Origin: Macrophomina tecta
Taxonomy: Eukaryota; Ascomycota; Dothideomycetes; Botryosphaeriales; Botryosphaeriaceae
Direction: 5' to 3'
Assembly: GCA_024180945.1 (NCBI GenBank)
Contig: JAKSGN010000037.1
Location: 1,307,501-1,371,500, forward strand
Length of the DNA stretch: 64,000 bases
Part shown: positions 52,577-63,829 of the stretch, in pieces
Position numbering within the stretch: the first letter of the stretch is position 1
Layout of the letters: each line of letters opens with the position of its first letter
The notes under the pieces: model-generated
What the model was told of the DNA's origin: nothing
Database searches by the model: none
Seen by the model: only the letters and a program-made list of their open reading frames with translations
Translations under genes and position numbers: made by a program

Positions 52577-54524
52577 ATGGCAGCCATAGACCAAACCCTC
52601 AGCTTGAGCTACCTCACAGCACATCCTTTTGTGGTCATTGTGACTGTACTGGTTTTCTACTGGCTGAGCCTTGGATTATACAGGCTCTTCCTCCACCCGC
52701 TTGCGAATTTCCCAGGCCCCAAGCTCGCAGGTTTGACGTAGGGATATTCCCATTTTCCAGCATGACAAAGGGCAACGTTTCGCTAATGTGAGTAGATACT
52801 GGTATGAGGTTTACCATGATGTTTTCCGACCTGGCAAATATACGGAAGTCATCGTTGAGCACCACAAGGAATACGGTCTGCAAGCAGTCGAGCTTCATGA
52901 ACATACCAGTAGACTTACTCTTTCAGGTCCTATCATTCGGATCAATCCAGATGAATTACATGTCAGCGATCCCAACTTCATCGACACGCTCTACCCGAGC
53001 ACTGGAAAGAAGCGAGAGATCAGTCCTTGGTTCTTCCGCCCCTTCGGATTTGAAGGAGTATGTAATGGCATAGTCCAATCCTTGAGCAATCAACACTAAC
53101 CGTAATTTAGACGCTCTTCGGGTCTGCGCAGCATGAATTGCACCGCGTGCGCCGCGCTCCGCTCAGCCGGTTCTTCTCCAAGGCAATGGTCGGCAGACTG
53201 GAGCCCGTCATCAAGCAGCATGCTGTCAAGTTTTGTAGGAATCTCGAGACTTGGTCCGGAACCGGCGAGCCTCTTGACCTGGTCACATCAATCTCATGCT
53301 TCTCGGCGGACGTGATCACTGAGTATCTCTTTGGGCGTTGCTACAATTTTCTCGATGACCCCGAGATGAAGACAAGTCTGTATCAACCTATTCACGTGGG
53401 TTCTGAGGTTACAATAACGTTCAAGCACTTTCCACTCTATATGAAATTGTTTCTTTCGATACCGACGTAAGTGTGCGCGGGTTTCAAATTAACACCTAAG
53501 AGATCCTGACGGTATAAAGGTTCATCATGAAGCGCCTTAGTCCCGATAGTGAGATTTGGCGCCAATTTCGTCTGGTATGTTGAAGTTAGTTCGCTGATAA
53601 CGCATCGCTGACTTCCAAAACAGGACGCCCGCACCCGCATCAGGGAAATCAAGGAAGATATCCGCCTGGAGGTTCCGAAATCTCGCACGACGGTGTTCCA
53701 TGATCTTCTAATGAGCAATCTCCCAGAATCAGAGAAGTCAACGGAGCGCTTGGGTAGGGAGGCGCAAGCAATGGTGGCTGCGGGCATTGAGACTACGGCT
53801 TGGAGTAAGTCCTCGTTCGACCCTGTTTCCGAGCTATACTATTAATCAAGTCTACTGCAGGTTTGTCAGTCGACATGTTTCACCTTCTTTCTTCTCCGGA
53901 AATCATGACGAAGGTACGCGCCGAACTCGAATCTGCCATCTCTTCAGCAGACCCAAACCGAATCCCTCCCTGGTCAACACTGGAAGAATTGCCGTACCTC
54001 ACTGCTTGCATTCATGAGGGGCTACGGCTTTCGTACGGGATCCCCTCTCGCCTCGCTCGGATCTCCCCAGACGAAGCCATGACCTACCACGGCGCGGACA
54101 GGACGTGGGCGATCCCTCCGGGCTACGCTGTCGGAATGTCTGCCTACGACGTCCATCACAATGAATCCATCTTCCCCGAAAGTAGGAAGTACAAACCCGA
54201 GCGTTGGCTGGACGAGAATGGGAAGTGGAGCAGGTATTTGGATCAGTACTTGCTGAGTTTCTCCAAAGGCTCCAGGAACTGCTTAGGCATGAAGTACGTC
54301 ACCTGCTGGACACTAGTGTATTTTTGAGTAATCGCGTTAACATGACGAAAATTCGCAGTCTCGCATACGCGGAGCTTTATATCCTTCTAGCAACCTTGGT
54401 CCGCTGTTTAGGTGACAGGCTTGAGCTATTCGAGACTGCCGTTCAGGACGTGGAATTTCACCACGACGCATTTGTACCTGCAGTAAAGCCAGGTTCGAAA
54501 GGTGTGCGCGTGCTCGTCAAATGA
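52577..54524 (+). CDS. cytochrome P450 monooxygenase (P450-2)
   Basis: Eight exons, 52577-52737, 52796-52875, 52927-53057, 53111-53466, 53520-53574, 53624-53804, 53861-54293 and 54359-54524, give 520 residues in one frame. The N-terminal anchor is VVIVTVLVFYWLSLGLY, followed by LHPLANFPGPKLAGL. The I-helix reads AGIETTAWS, the K-helix EGLRL (ExxR), the PERF-like segment PERWLDENG and the heme loop FSKGSRNCLGMNLAYAEL with the ligand Cys at about 462. The layout is that of fungal P450s related to trichodiene oxygenase, often found in sesquiterpene pathways. The substrate is not deducible. Start ATG 52577 has a good CCACC context. All splice sites are GT-AG. P450-2 differs clearly from P450-1. 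It lies 21 kb from the cyclase pair, across transposon-rich DNA. Confidence 0.9.
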
Positions 54525-54829
54525 GCAGTTTCTAGGAAAGGATACAGATTGCTTACGATACGCTATTGGGCATTGCGATTCGAGTTCTACAGGTGTAGAA
54601 TCGTATTGTGAGGAATCACGTGTATGTCGTCTTCCAGAAGTAGCTACTGGGCTTTGCAGCTTAACTGTCAATTTCGGTAAAAATTAAATTTTTCTCTGAC
54701 GGCCTCACCATTTTGCTCACCAAAACGTCGGAGAACCCTCTTATCGTCCCCCAAACAGTGTAAACTCGTGTTTCTTTCAAGCTCCTCTTTATGTTGTTGC
54801 CCCAATTGGGTAATCTTCTTAGTGTTGTA
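54525..54829. other. 3' flank of P450-2
   Basis: Probable 3' UTR and short spacer; no separate feature. Confidence 0.35.
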
Positions 54830-55389
54830 ATGGCTCTTACTCGTCGCAACCACCAGCGCCGTTTAAATAACGCGGCGCTCATCCAGGACGCCTTGGAGGC
54901 TCAGAACCACCGTTAGACGCGTCGCACGACGCGCCCTGGCGTTTAAGCCATGAATAACGCCCTCACAGAGGCTCGTGTTGCTTCTTCTGATGGTGCCGAA
55001 GGTGGTAATATTGCTACTAGCGCCGCCCTTATTAGCGCCGTGGCCGCCGCCATGAACGAGGGCTCGTGCGATGAGCCTTTAGGTGATGAGTATAACGCCA
55101 ATCTCGACGAGGACGTGCCGCCGCCTGCGCTAATAGGTGAGTCAGAGCCTCTAGTGCCGTCATCTAACGCCGTGGATGAGGAGGACTTACCGTCATCGCC
55201 GCCGCCGCCCGGCCGGCGCTCTGCGAGGGCTCGTACTCCCTCTGCTAAGGCTTAAGGTGTGGATATTGTTACTCGCCAGCGAAGCCTCTTAAGCAGGCCT
55301 CTAAGAAATCTTCCAGGCCCGGCCGTAAGCGAAAGCAGCCTGTAGTCTCTGCTAAAGTAGCTCGTGAGCGGGTTACTAAGACGGCTGAT
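54830..55389 (+). pseudogene. TE-like ORF with in-frame stops, unknown family
   Basis: From ATG 54830 the frame reads MALTRRNHQRRLNNAALIQD, hits TAG and TAA, and continues from 54950 (MNNALTEARVASSDGAEGG) into an acidic, then Pro/Arg-rich stretch ending at TAA 55255. A shifted frame beyond is Lys/Arg-rich (SSRPGRKRKQP). The stops stand where CAG or CAA codons are plausible. It is abutted at 55390 by a repeat tail. It looks like a nucleic-acid-binding TE protein, but I do not recognise the family. Confidence 0.35.
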
Positions 55390-55540
55390 GAAGTTTATTT
55401 ATTTAGTTTAACGTCCATTTAGAGTCGGAGACTATTAAAGACGGGCCGTAAGAGCCTTTTCTGCTTTAGAGTTCTATATAGGGGTTGGTCGAGGTTCGCA
55501 CTAGGAATAGTTGGCTTCAATGCCTGAATATAATGACTAT
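55390..55540 (-). repeat. TE 3' end with A-rich tail, copy 2
   Basis: TTATTTAGTTTAACGTCC, TAGAGTCGGAGACTATT, AAAGACGGGCCG match 32149-32300. The unit follows directly on the frame ending at 55389. Confidence 0.5.
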
Positions 55541-56867
55541 GTACTACTCGACCTCCATCTAGCTTCACGTTTCTCCCCACACTTTTAGCCATTCTCATTA
55601 ACTTCTATATTCAAAACTTATATGCCAGGAACGGAATCCTGCAATCACCGGCGGCATGGGAAAATTTTTAAGTCCTAATGCGACATAACAAATGAGTGCA
55701 ATGTGGATGACGACAGTTAAGAGAGTAATATAGGTTCCCAAGCAGATAGAAATAGAATAAATAGTAGACAATGAGGGCAGAAACTAAGGGTGAGAAGGAT
55801 GGTGAGGAAAAGAGCGAAGGCAAGAGCGAAGGCGAGAACGAATGCGAGGGGAGGGCGAGGTAGGCAATATAGGCGATATGGGCGACGTGGGCGATAAAGA
55901 CAGCTGGAATCACTCTCCGCCGAATCTCCCTCCCCCGCAGCCTGGCATTTGTGCACAGATATCCCGTCTGGCTTCTGAGAAGAGTTCAGAGCAGACTAAG
56001 AATCAAAGTGTTGGTGTACTCAAGCTCATCACCAATAAGATCTATAAGGTGACCGAAGAGAAGAACCAAGAAAATCCCGCAGGCCAAGGAATTCAAGGCA
56101 AGGGGAAACATGGGGGCAATGTTGATCACAAGATACCTGACGGATAGAAAATTCTTCTCTCGGCAGATCCGAGGCGTCTAGCAGATGCCGCATGCAACGT
56201 TAAGATCACACTCTACTATGGGCTTCAGGAGACTGGATAAGGTTGCTTGATCAGGTTAGATGATTATGGATTTTTTGCAAGGAGTAGCCGGTATTTCTGT
56301 CTAAAATGAGGATGGCGTGTAGCAGAACGTTGGTTAGGATCCAATCGTTTCGTCAATGGCGATGATGCGCAAAACTCGACCTGCTGAGCTACCGTGTCTT
56401 ACTTACATATGTGGGAAGAATGGCGCATTGTGAGCCAGTCGAAAAGCTCCGCCTCGACCCAAACTACCAGAACATGCAAGCTATGCTTTTATGGCCACTA
56501 CGCCACCCCGGATCCTCACTCTACCTTGCAGCCTGCACTCATATACTGGTCTCTTCTACCGAGGCCCAAGCGCAAAGAAAATGAAACGCGCGACTTAGCC
56601 GCCGTCTCCCTCCCGGATCTATGCATCCGCCTTGTTGAGGGGGCAGCCGCACTATTTTGGATATACCCATATATGACTCACCTGGGAGCACGCATGTTGC
56701 TTACTCTCGGCCACTGAGTCAGTAATGTGACACACACCTGCCCAACAGCTCGAGTTTGTTTGTTTATCAGGCTGCCTCCCTGTGGCTTTAAATGATGGAT
56801 CATCCTCCCTACAATCGTGTGATATTGCCAGAAGTATCAACCCCCCAAGTTTCAGTTCACTGCCGAC
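55541..56867. other. no gene recognised
   Basis: Contains tandem GAAGGCGAGA/GGGCGA-like short repeats around 55800-55900 and open frames without domains. The last part is the upstream region of the F-box-like gene. Confidence 0.35.
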
Positions 56868-57675
56868 ATGGCAAGACGGCCAAATCGAGGGAGGTCACCC
56901 ACCCAGCCCACTGAGACCGACGTGTCTAACCCCGACAAGGTAGTCTCCCTAAGCCGAAGAAAACTAAAGTAAGAATGCTCACGGACTTAGGTGCCGCGGT
57001 GGTACGATCGTTTGCCTATGGAACTCAGGCTTATCGTCTACGTATACTTGCTCCTCTCCTACCCGACCGGCGTCCGCGCCCCTCATTTCCGGATCACGAA
57101 ATCTGCAACAGGTCCTCAGCTCGCTTGTCTGGACAGTTGGAAGTACATCAAAAACGAATATAGCCGGAGTTCTGAACTCTCACATCTTCCTCGGCACATA
57201 CTCGCAAAAGCGGGGCATTTACCATCACCACCCTGGGCATCGCCATCCAAATGACGCGGAGCTACCTGTTGACGAATGCGTTCCTCCGGTGGAAAGATGT
57301 GAGAATGTACGGAAAGTATCGGCGAGATACAACCGAAGGTTCGACCCTAGCAACGCTATGGCGGATATCTTTCGATACGTATCCTCTCTCTTAAAAACTT
57401 TCAGCGAGCTCGAAAACGTCGATTTCACGATTGTGATCCAGAATTGGTGTCTATGGTTGCCCATTCTACAGCATGGGTCAGTCGAAGATGTGGAGAATTG
57501 GATCCGATCTTTGGAAGAAGAAGCACCTAAATGTCTTACTGTGGTCCTTGAATTAGGAAACAGGACCCCAACCGCTGTCAATGAATGGAACGTGGCAGGG
57601 CGGGAGCTTTTCAAAAGTTTTGATGGGGACGTGGTCAACAAGGCATTGGAGAGGATTGTTGGAGTCTCTAGCTGA
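56868..57675 (+). pseudogene. F-box-like gene, decayed
   Basis: Exon 1 (56868-56939) and an intron at 56940-56990 join cleanly to VPRWYDRLPMELRLIVYVYL, an F-box-like start. The frame then breaks at least three times: an extra C near 57164 (KYIKNEYS to GVLNSHIFLGTYS), again near 57210 (to FTITTLGIAIQMTRSYLL) and near 57296 (to NVRKVSARYNRRFDPSNAM). The last frame runs to 57675. Read across the shifts, it resembles one fungal hypothetical protein of about 270 residues. F-box proteins recruit targets for ubiquitin ligation; a function here is unlikely. Confidence 0.6.
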
Positions 57676-58889
57676 ACCAGTTACGGCCGGCCTTGGAAAA
57701 CCAGGAGCATGGAAGTATCAACCAAGAGAGATTGTGAGGCATCTCGTCTGCGAGCAGCGCTGTCTGCACGTTCATGTGTTTTACCGCCGCAGTACATTAA
57801 GCGATCCTTATCCTGATTCCCTAACCTTCCTACCTCCTGATTCCATCAAGAGCCTTTAAGTGTTTTCTGACCAGAGCGAATGGAAGCTCCTAATAGAACT
57901 CCCATTTTAGTACGGTGAAGACATTTGCCACACAAGAGTAGCAGACCAAACTCCAAATAATTCATGCACCACGTCTAACACTGGCCCCTTTAGAGCTCTC
58001 GTTCTCCTTAGAGCTGCCTAATCAGCTTGTGTAGACCTTTATTGAGTAATTTTAGGCCGTTTATGCTTGCTAGGCTTGAGAAGCAGTGGACCATTACAGG
58101 AAGGATGAAAGGATAGACAGGGTAGCTTCGCCCTCGTGTTTATTTAAGAATCCCCAAGCTAGTGTTTTCGTGATGTTGTATAGTTGTTACTCCCTGTCCA
58201 AGAGAGGGCTCTGATGTTACACGTACGCGGTGCCTTTCAGGTTGGGGGTCACCTGTATGTACTTCGCCGATTCCGCACTGAGGTAATGCGTTGATTTGCG
58301 AGGTGAGCCCGAGCATTCGAACGTACTAGCCGGTGATGGCAAAGTCGTATTGCACCTATGGAGTTGCCCGCTCGAAAGCATTCAGGATCATCTTAGGCAA
58401 GTGGAACGCTACCGTGCGGTGCAGAGGTGCAGGAATGGGGCGAGTTTCAATTGGATGGCTTAGCTGTCATACCATCCCTCGTGGTTGAAGCTTTACCTAC
58501 CATGCCCCTAGCAGCGCCAGATATCCAGGGACGGACTGTATGCCGCCTGTTGTTTGCGCTCGGGAGTACACAAAAAGTGTGCAATGCTGTGCTAGCGTGG
58601 GGGCGCGATCGGTTTCGTTTTAAGGTTTAGCATCTGCTTAACGCGAAGCGAGACGTGTGGTGCTTTATAGCCCAAGCCGTGCGGCGAAATCTCCGACTCC
58701 AGGCGACTTCCAGAGAGGTATCGATAATAGCTTGACCAATTTGCAGTGTTTGCGACGGTTGAGTGCTGCTCCTCGTCAGAAGGTGACTAAACAGCACGCT
58801 CAATAGCCTTACCTCCTTGGAACAGAGTGCGGCTGCGTGGGGTTCTGAAGCGGGTTTTTGCCAACAGATACTGTTTTAGCTATTCTATT
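57676..58889. other. no gene recognised
   Basis: Only short frames are present; no repeat shared with the rest of the window was noticed. Confidence 0.35.
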
Positions 58890-59435
58890 TTACGATAGAC
58901 TACTTGAGGATACGGTTGTGTTGCCACCGATCCCAATGCCGTCCTGGAACACTTGAGAATTTCCAACTTTTTCCAGCGAGCTGAGACAAATATGACACTT
59001 CCTCACTGCGACGAAGGTGGGTTTATCCAAAGTCCCCAAGAGCACCACTGATAGTGTGCAAGATGAGAACATCGGCAGCGCCTGTGACAGATAGCTAAAA
59101 GGTTCTGCTGCATGGCTGCAGACGAAAACTGCAGGAGTCGGATCGCGGGCAGTCCGCGTAGATTCGGGGCTTCCATTCTCTTTAAAAAAGCTCAGACTAT
59201 CCACATCCGAAACCTGAAGATCCAGATGAAGCCGCACAATGGATTCGTGAGGGCTTTGCGCGCCCGGGAGGAGTGAGTCGATCTGCTCTCTTATCGACTG
59301 TCTGATCTCGTCATGAATGTCTCGAACTAATCCGTTTAATGTAACGTGGTGTCGAATTTGGGTGGGCCTCAGGCCCGAACTCGGTGAGGTCAGAAGAGAG
59401 AATCGAATTTCTGTCTGTGTACTTCTGCCTGTCAA
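58890..59435 (-). other. unknown ORF partly within an LTR-like repeat
   Basis: A 181-codon frame without recognisable domain. Its N-terminal 35 codons lie in the LTR-like block starting near 59340, so the start is probably not genuine. The middle (IREQIDSLLPGAQSP, LHLDLQVSDVDSLSF) could come from a real exon. Confidence 0.25.
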
Positions 59436-59620
59436 TTCGAACGAAGGAGAATGAATGTCTTAAATACATGAAACTAGAGTGATATAACCGAGGAAATCAG
59501 AGTATCCGAGGAAGTGTAGAGCATCCGAGGTGTAGGGGAGCACCGAGGAAGGAATCAATATGGAGCCTAAGGAAGCAATATCAAGAGATGCCTGAAAAAC
59601 AAGGGGATTCTGGTTGACAA
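59340..59620. repeat. LTR-like dispersed repeat, copy 4
   Basis: GAGGTCAGAAG, TTCTGCCTG, CTTAAATACATGAAAC, ATAACCGAGGAA, GAGCACCGAGGAAGG and CCTAAGGAAG occur in the same order as parts of the repeats at 26090, 38520 and 39300. CCGAGG recurs four times within 70 bp. Confidence 0.5.
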
Positions 59621-60898
59621 AAGGATATACAAGTCACTACTGTGGGACCGGCTTCTGTAGATTTCACGCCGTTGGCAGGGTTCTATGCAGGGCGGATACA
59701 GCAGATCACTCCTACTTCGCCAGATCATGCAAACACATGTCTGTGTAGTCATCTGCATTCTTGCTCACAGTTCATCGCACGCTACCATTGTCTTTTTAAT
59801 TGCTGAGCACCTGTGCCTTGGTCCACGCTTGGTAGACGAGAGGGATAAAACAGCGAGAGTTTTGCCTTGAGTGAGTGGAGGGGATAAGCTGGCTTACAAA
59901 CTAAGCCAAAAGGGAAAAAAAAGCAAAACTTAATCGTTGCTCCTGCATGAATTATGCTGTTCACTGAAAATAGGACACGACAAAATAACAAATGAGAAAA
60001 AATATCGAACAAATATAACCCTTACAAGTCCCAGGAGGATCAGCCTCGTTGATGTCGGCCTTCAATGCACATATAATAGCTTTTGCTCGTCCCTTCTAAT
60101 AATTTATCGCTGTTGCGCACTTGGATTCCTAAGATTTATATTCAAAAAAGTCGAACACGCTCTCTGCACAGTATCTGCCACAGTTTTTATTAGGACAGGC
60201 TATTCAAGATGTTAGATGTTTTTCCTCAATTTTGGTAAGATGAAGCCCTCCACTATCAGTGGCTCAGCGGAAGCTAATAGACGTACGTATCCAGTGGAAG
60301 CTGCGACAGACGGATCGATGGAGCAAAACAGAAGCTTTACTGCTCTAGCCGGTATTAACTCTTGAAACTGAGAAGCGATTTTGAACTTGACGTCCAGAAA
60401 CAGGTGCATGAGAAATGAACGTTTCTTAAGCTTTCCTCAGAATAATAATTCTGCGGTCGTTCATCACCCTTCCCTCGAAAGCACTTCCAGGGCTCTAGAT
60501 GTTGCTCCTGTAGGTATGGAAGGGACGGCTTTCGATGTTTCGAACAGGAATGCACCTCAAATTTCTGCGAAAGGGCCATAGGGTTAGACCGCTCTGATGG
60601 CGAGCGCTAAATGCAAGTGGCCCTTCCACTCCAACAATTAAAAGAAAGGCTATTCAATGAAGATATTACTTCGCCAGTGCCCACTAAGCTATTTCGTTTC
60701 GCAAGAACGGAGGCCTGTAACTGAGAGTAAGCGTTCGATAACATACGCGCTGTGATCCACGTACTGGCTTTGTGTAGTTGGGATTGGGGAAAAAAAACTA
60801 AATAGCCGCTGAAGCAGCTTCCAGTCACCCCTACAAGGCTGTGGTCATTTAGAATCCGTATAATTCATTGAAGGAGAAAAAGAATCATGACGCTCCGC
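59621..60898. other. no gene recognised
   Basis: Short frames on both strands; none supported by domains or splice sites. Confidence 0.35.
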
Positions 60899-61600
60899 CT
60901 AATGCAGGTTAATCAAATGCCTGCATGACGGACACTCGACCCACTGCGCGCTGAGGAATGGGTTGAAGGTCTCTTTTACACTCTCAATAAGCGCTCTTAC
61001 TGATGAGCGTACTCCATCTAAGCATATGGCTTGGAACGCCTGCGTTGCCTCAACGATTGCGTCATACTCTGTTTTCGTAATTGAACCAGTGGATCTTGCT
61101 TTTATGGTCTCCGTCACGAGGTCGTTGAAAAATGGTTGCTCGACAAGCTTGATGTTGTCGAAACGGTATTTGCTTGATTTCGTAAGATATCGGAGCCACT
61201 CAGCTATTACGGCAGTCTGCCGTTGAGATTCACTCCAATGGCTGGCGATGTATTTCCGGAGCGGACTGTAAACTTGTATATGTCCGTCATCGAAATAGAA
61301 TATGCCGTTTCCATCAATTATTCTTTTGTAGAAATTTTTAGGAATGTAAAACACACTGTTGCTCCTGACGGAAGCGGCTGTCAAAGCGAAGACCGATACG
61401 ACATCCTCCCGCTCACCGGGTTCCAATTTGTCTTCTATAGAGTCGACTATCCTTTTATAGAGCTCGTCCCTCTCTTCAGGGGAGAAATGCTCTGGGTAAG
61501 CCTGATGTACAGCCACCTACAGAAAGTCAATGGCCACCTGGTCAGTGCGCCAACATCGTCCCCAAAATACAGGAGTTACTATAGCACCGAAAGCATTCTA
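60899..61600 (-). pseudogene. unknown protein, 205-codon frame with an upstream in-frame TAG
   Basis: The frame from 61516 starts with a Val codon, not Met. It encodes a soluble, mostly helical protein (FSPEERDELYKRIVDSIEDK, YSPLRKYIASHWSES) ending CPSCRHLI, a possible half zinc site. Upstream, in the same frame, an in-frame TAG follows VFWGRCWRTDQVAIDFL, so the true protein probably extended further and the TAG replaced a Gln codon. The region around the TAG is repeated in inverted orientation at 61715-61766. No family is recognised. Confidence 0.45.
61506..61557 (+). repeat. inverted repeat, left arm (52 bp)
   Basis: TGTACAGCCACCTACAGAAA... to CGCCAACATC pairs with the right arm at 61715-61766, about 48 of 52 positions matching. 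Confidence 0.85.
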
Positions 61601-61714
61601 ATTTACCCAAGATTGGTCGATATTATATCGCATGTACATATCTTACATACTCTGCATTTTTTTAGACGGCGACAAGTGCCTCTGATGTCATACTGGCCGT
61701 GAGAATGTAAGAAG

Positions 61715-61766
61715 GATGTTGGCGCACGAGCCAGGTGGCCATTGACTTCTTGTAGGTGGCTGTACA
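61715..61766 (-). repeat. inverted repeat, right arm (52 bp)
   Basis: GATGTTGGCGCACGAGCC... to GTGGCTGTACA. Reads in the plus direction as CWRTSQVAIDFL-stop-VAV, parallel to the coding of the left arm on minus. The spacer is 157 bp. Confidence 0.85.
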
Positions 61767-61863
61767 AGCCGAGCTAAAAAAAAAAAAAAAGAAAAGAAAA
61801 CCACGTAATAGTTAGAATTACGCAGGGAAGTGGTCTGTATTCACAATCTTTTTTTGCGAGGTA

Positions 61864-62450
61864 ACGTATTCCACAACTCATCCGGCCACACCAGTCATCC
61901 AGCCACCCCAAAAACGACCAACAATCAGGAAAACTGTACCTTAATATCCCAACAACGCTGGGTACCGATGGAAAATGAGCTCAATCACCTCCGTTATCTG
62001 TTATTGGATAGCATATTAGCTTAGTCATTCATTCTGAGACGTCTTAGGGATCGATACCACGAGCGCCTCAGCAACCAAGCAATCAAGTCATTCATTCATC
62101 GATTTCGACCGATAAAACCCAAATTCCATCAGGTACTAAATTCTAAAATTTTGGTACGTTATATGCAGTGCTTAAAACTAGAAGTTATTAAATTTTTAGA
62201 TGCTAAAAGCTTGTAGTTTTTAAAATAGTGGTTTTTTGGCCCTTAAATTCAAAAAATTTCACCTTTTTCTTAATATCTTAAGAACTATGGAAGCTTAGCT
62301 CTTAGAAATTTAACAGCTTCTATCTCTAAGCACTGCATATAACCTACTAAAATTTCAGAATTTATTACCCAGTCGTTGTTGGGATATTAAGGTACAGTTT
62401 TTCTGATTTTTGGTCGTTTTGGGGGTGGCCGGATGACTGGTGGAACACGT
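61864..62450. mobile_element. foldback MITE with pogo-type ends
   Basis: Starts ACGTATTCCACAACTCATCC and ends with the complement of ACGTGTTCCACCAGTCATCC, flanked by TA on both sides (61862-61863 and 62451-62452). The arms pair for about 100 bp (GTCATCCGGCCACCCC, ACGACCAAMAATCAG, ACTGTACCTTAATATCC), with a second inner pairing (about 62130-62220 with 62270-62370, GTTATATGCAGTGCTTA). The left arm has a roughly 150-bp extra segment. There is no coding sequence. The ACGT start and TA target match pogo-1 and pogo-2. Confidence 0.8.
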
Positions 62451-62665
62451 TACTTGCTTATAGATTTGACTCTTTTTCTCAGCTAATAAGGGAACAGGGC
62501 TGATTAGGCTTATTTTTTGTCACCTGAGTGAACGTGAACCACCGCATACACTTTGCGAATTTTAGAAAGATTGTCAAATCTGAACAAGCACGAGTCTGAC
62601 AGGTGTTCACTATAAAGCAGCGCATCTTCTCCGCTGTAATTACATCTTTACAAACGGTGATAGAC

Positions 62666-63397
62666 ATGCGGCTCGTCGAATATTTGCCTCTCGCAGTTCC
62701 CGCTTTCGCACACATGCAACTCAAATGGCCTTACCCATTAAGATCCGTGTTCGACCCACAAAGTGATTGGAGGGTTAAGGACTACGACATGACCTCGCCG
62801 CTTTTAAGCAGTGGTGAGTAGAATATAAACAATACGTTAAGAAGAGAAACTGACTCTTTTTCCCTTTCAATAGGAAGCAACTTCCCTTGCAAGAACTATC
62901 AGCTCACCACCCCTATCCGATCGGTCACTACTTGGAAAGCCGGTAATGTCTACAATATTACCTTAGATGGATCGACCAATCACGGCGGCGGATCTTGCCA
63001 GCTGTCTCTGAGCTATGACAGAGGTCAGACATTTACAGTCATTCAGTCTATGATCGGCGGATGTCCTTTGCAGAACTCGTACAACTTAGAAATTCCTTCG
63101 GATGTGCCAAATGGAGCCGCGCTATTTGCTTGGACATGGTTCAATCTGAAAGGCAATCGAGAGATGTACATGAACTGTGCCGATATTACTATAGAAGGCG
63201 GGAGCGGCGGGAGCGGTGGGAACAGCGGGAGCGGTAACGGCGGCACGTTTGCACAACGGCCCCAGATGTTTGTCGCTAATGTAGGGAATGGATGTGAAAC
63301 AACCGAAGGCGTCGAAACCGTATTCTCTCAAGCAGGCGATAGGGTGATATTTAATAATGGTATCTCGGAATCCAGCCCTGCTTACCCCATCTGCTAG
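62666..63397 (+). CDS. AA11-like lytic polysaccharide monooxygenase
   Basis: Two exons, 62666-62813 and 62874-63397, give 223 residues. A short signal peptide ([15 protein letters not shown]) ends before His16, which would become the N-terminal copper-binding His. The second brace His is His86 in [33 protein letters not shown] carries the conserved tyrosine and the family signature. A Gly/Ser linker (about 170-185) and a short Cys-containing tail ([15 protein letters not shown]) follow, as in fungal AA11 and related secreted proteins. These copper enzymes cut chitin oxidatively; the substrate here is inferred from the family. The signal peptide is short, and an upstream in-frame Met at 62603 is an alternative start. 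No lesion. Confidence 0.82.
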
Positions 63398-63829
63398 CGC
63401 GGAAGTTTTTAGCGTTGGATTGGGGCCTGGGCGCAATCTTTGGGAGGAGTGGCATGAATTAGGAGGGGAGAGGCTCGGGAGCCGTTTCTTATCCCCAGAA
63501 ACTAGGCCAACTACTTTGGGGTGCATCTGTGCGCTCGTGTATTCCAACATTCCCTAGCCGGGTATGTTTATGCAGCTTATAGTAAGCCTAGTGAATAGTT
63601 TCAAAGTAAAATTAGATTTCAGTGCAATGTACACGTGTTGGAATGTGTTACAAATCTTCAGCAGGTCCTGAGAAGCATGGGTGATTGGAGAGAGGCACGG
63701 GATTGCCTCTTACCCTCCAGCTGCCTATCTTAGTTACATTCGGGAATCCCTTGCACCCATGTTGAAATTTATTCCAACAGCATGCAATAACCTCTCCACT
63801 TCAAAAGCTGAAGCTTCGCACGCATTTTC
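63398..63829. other. 3' regions between LPMO and DUF3455 genes
   Basis: Convergent gene ends; no other feature seen. Confidence 0.4.
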
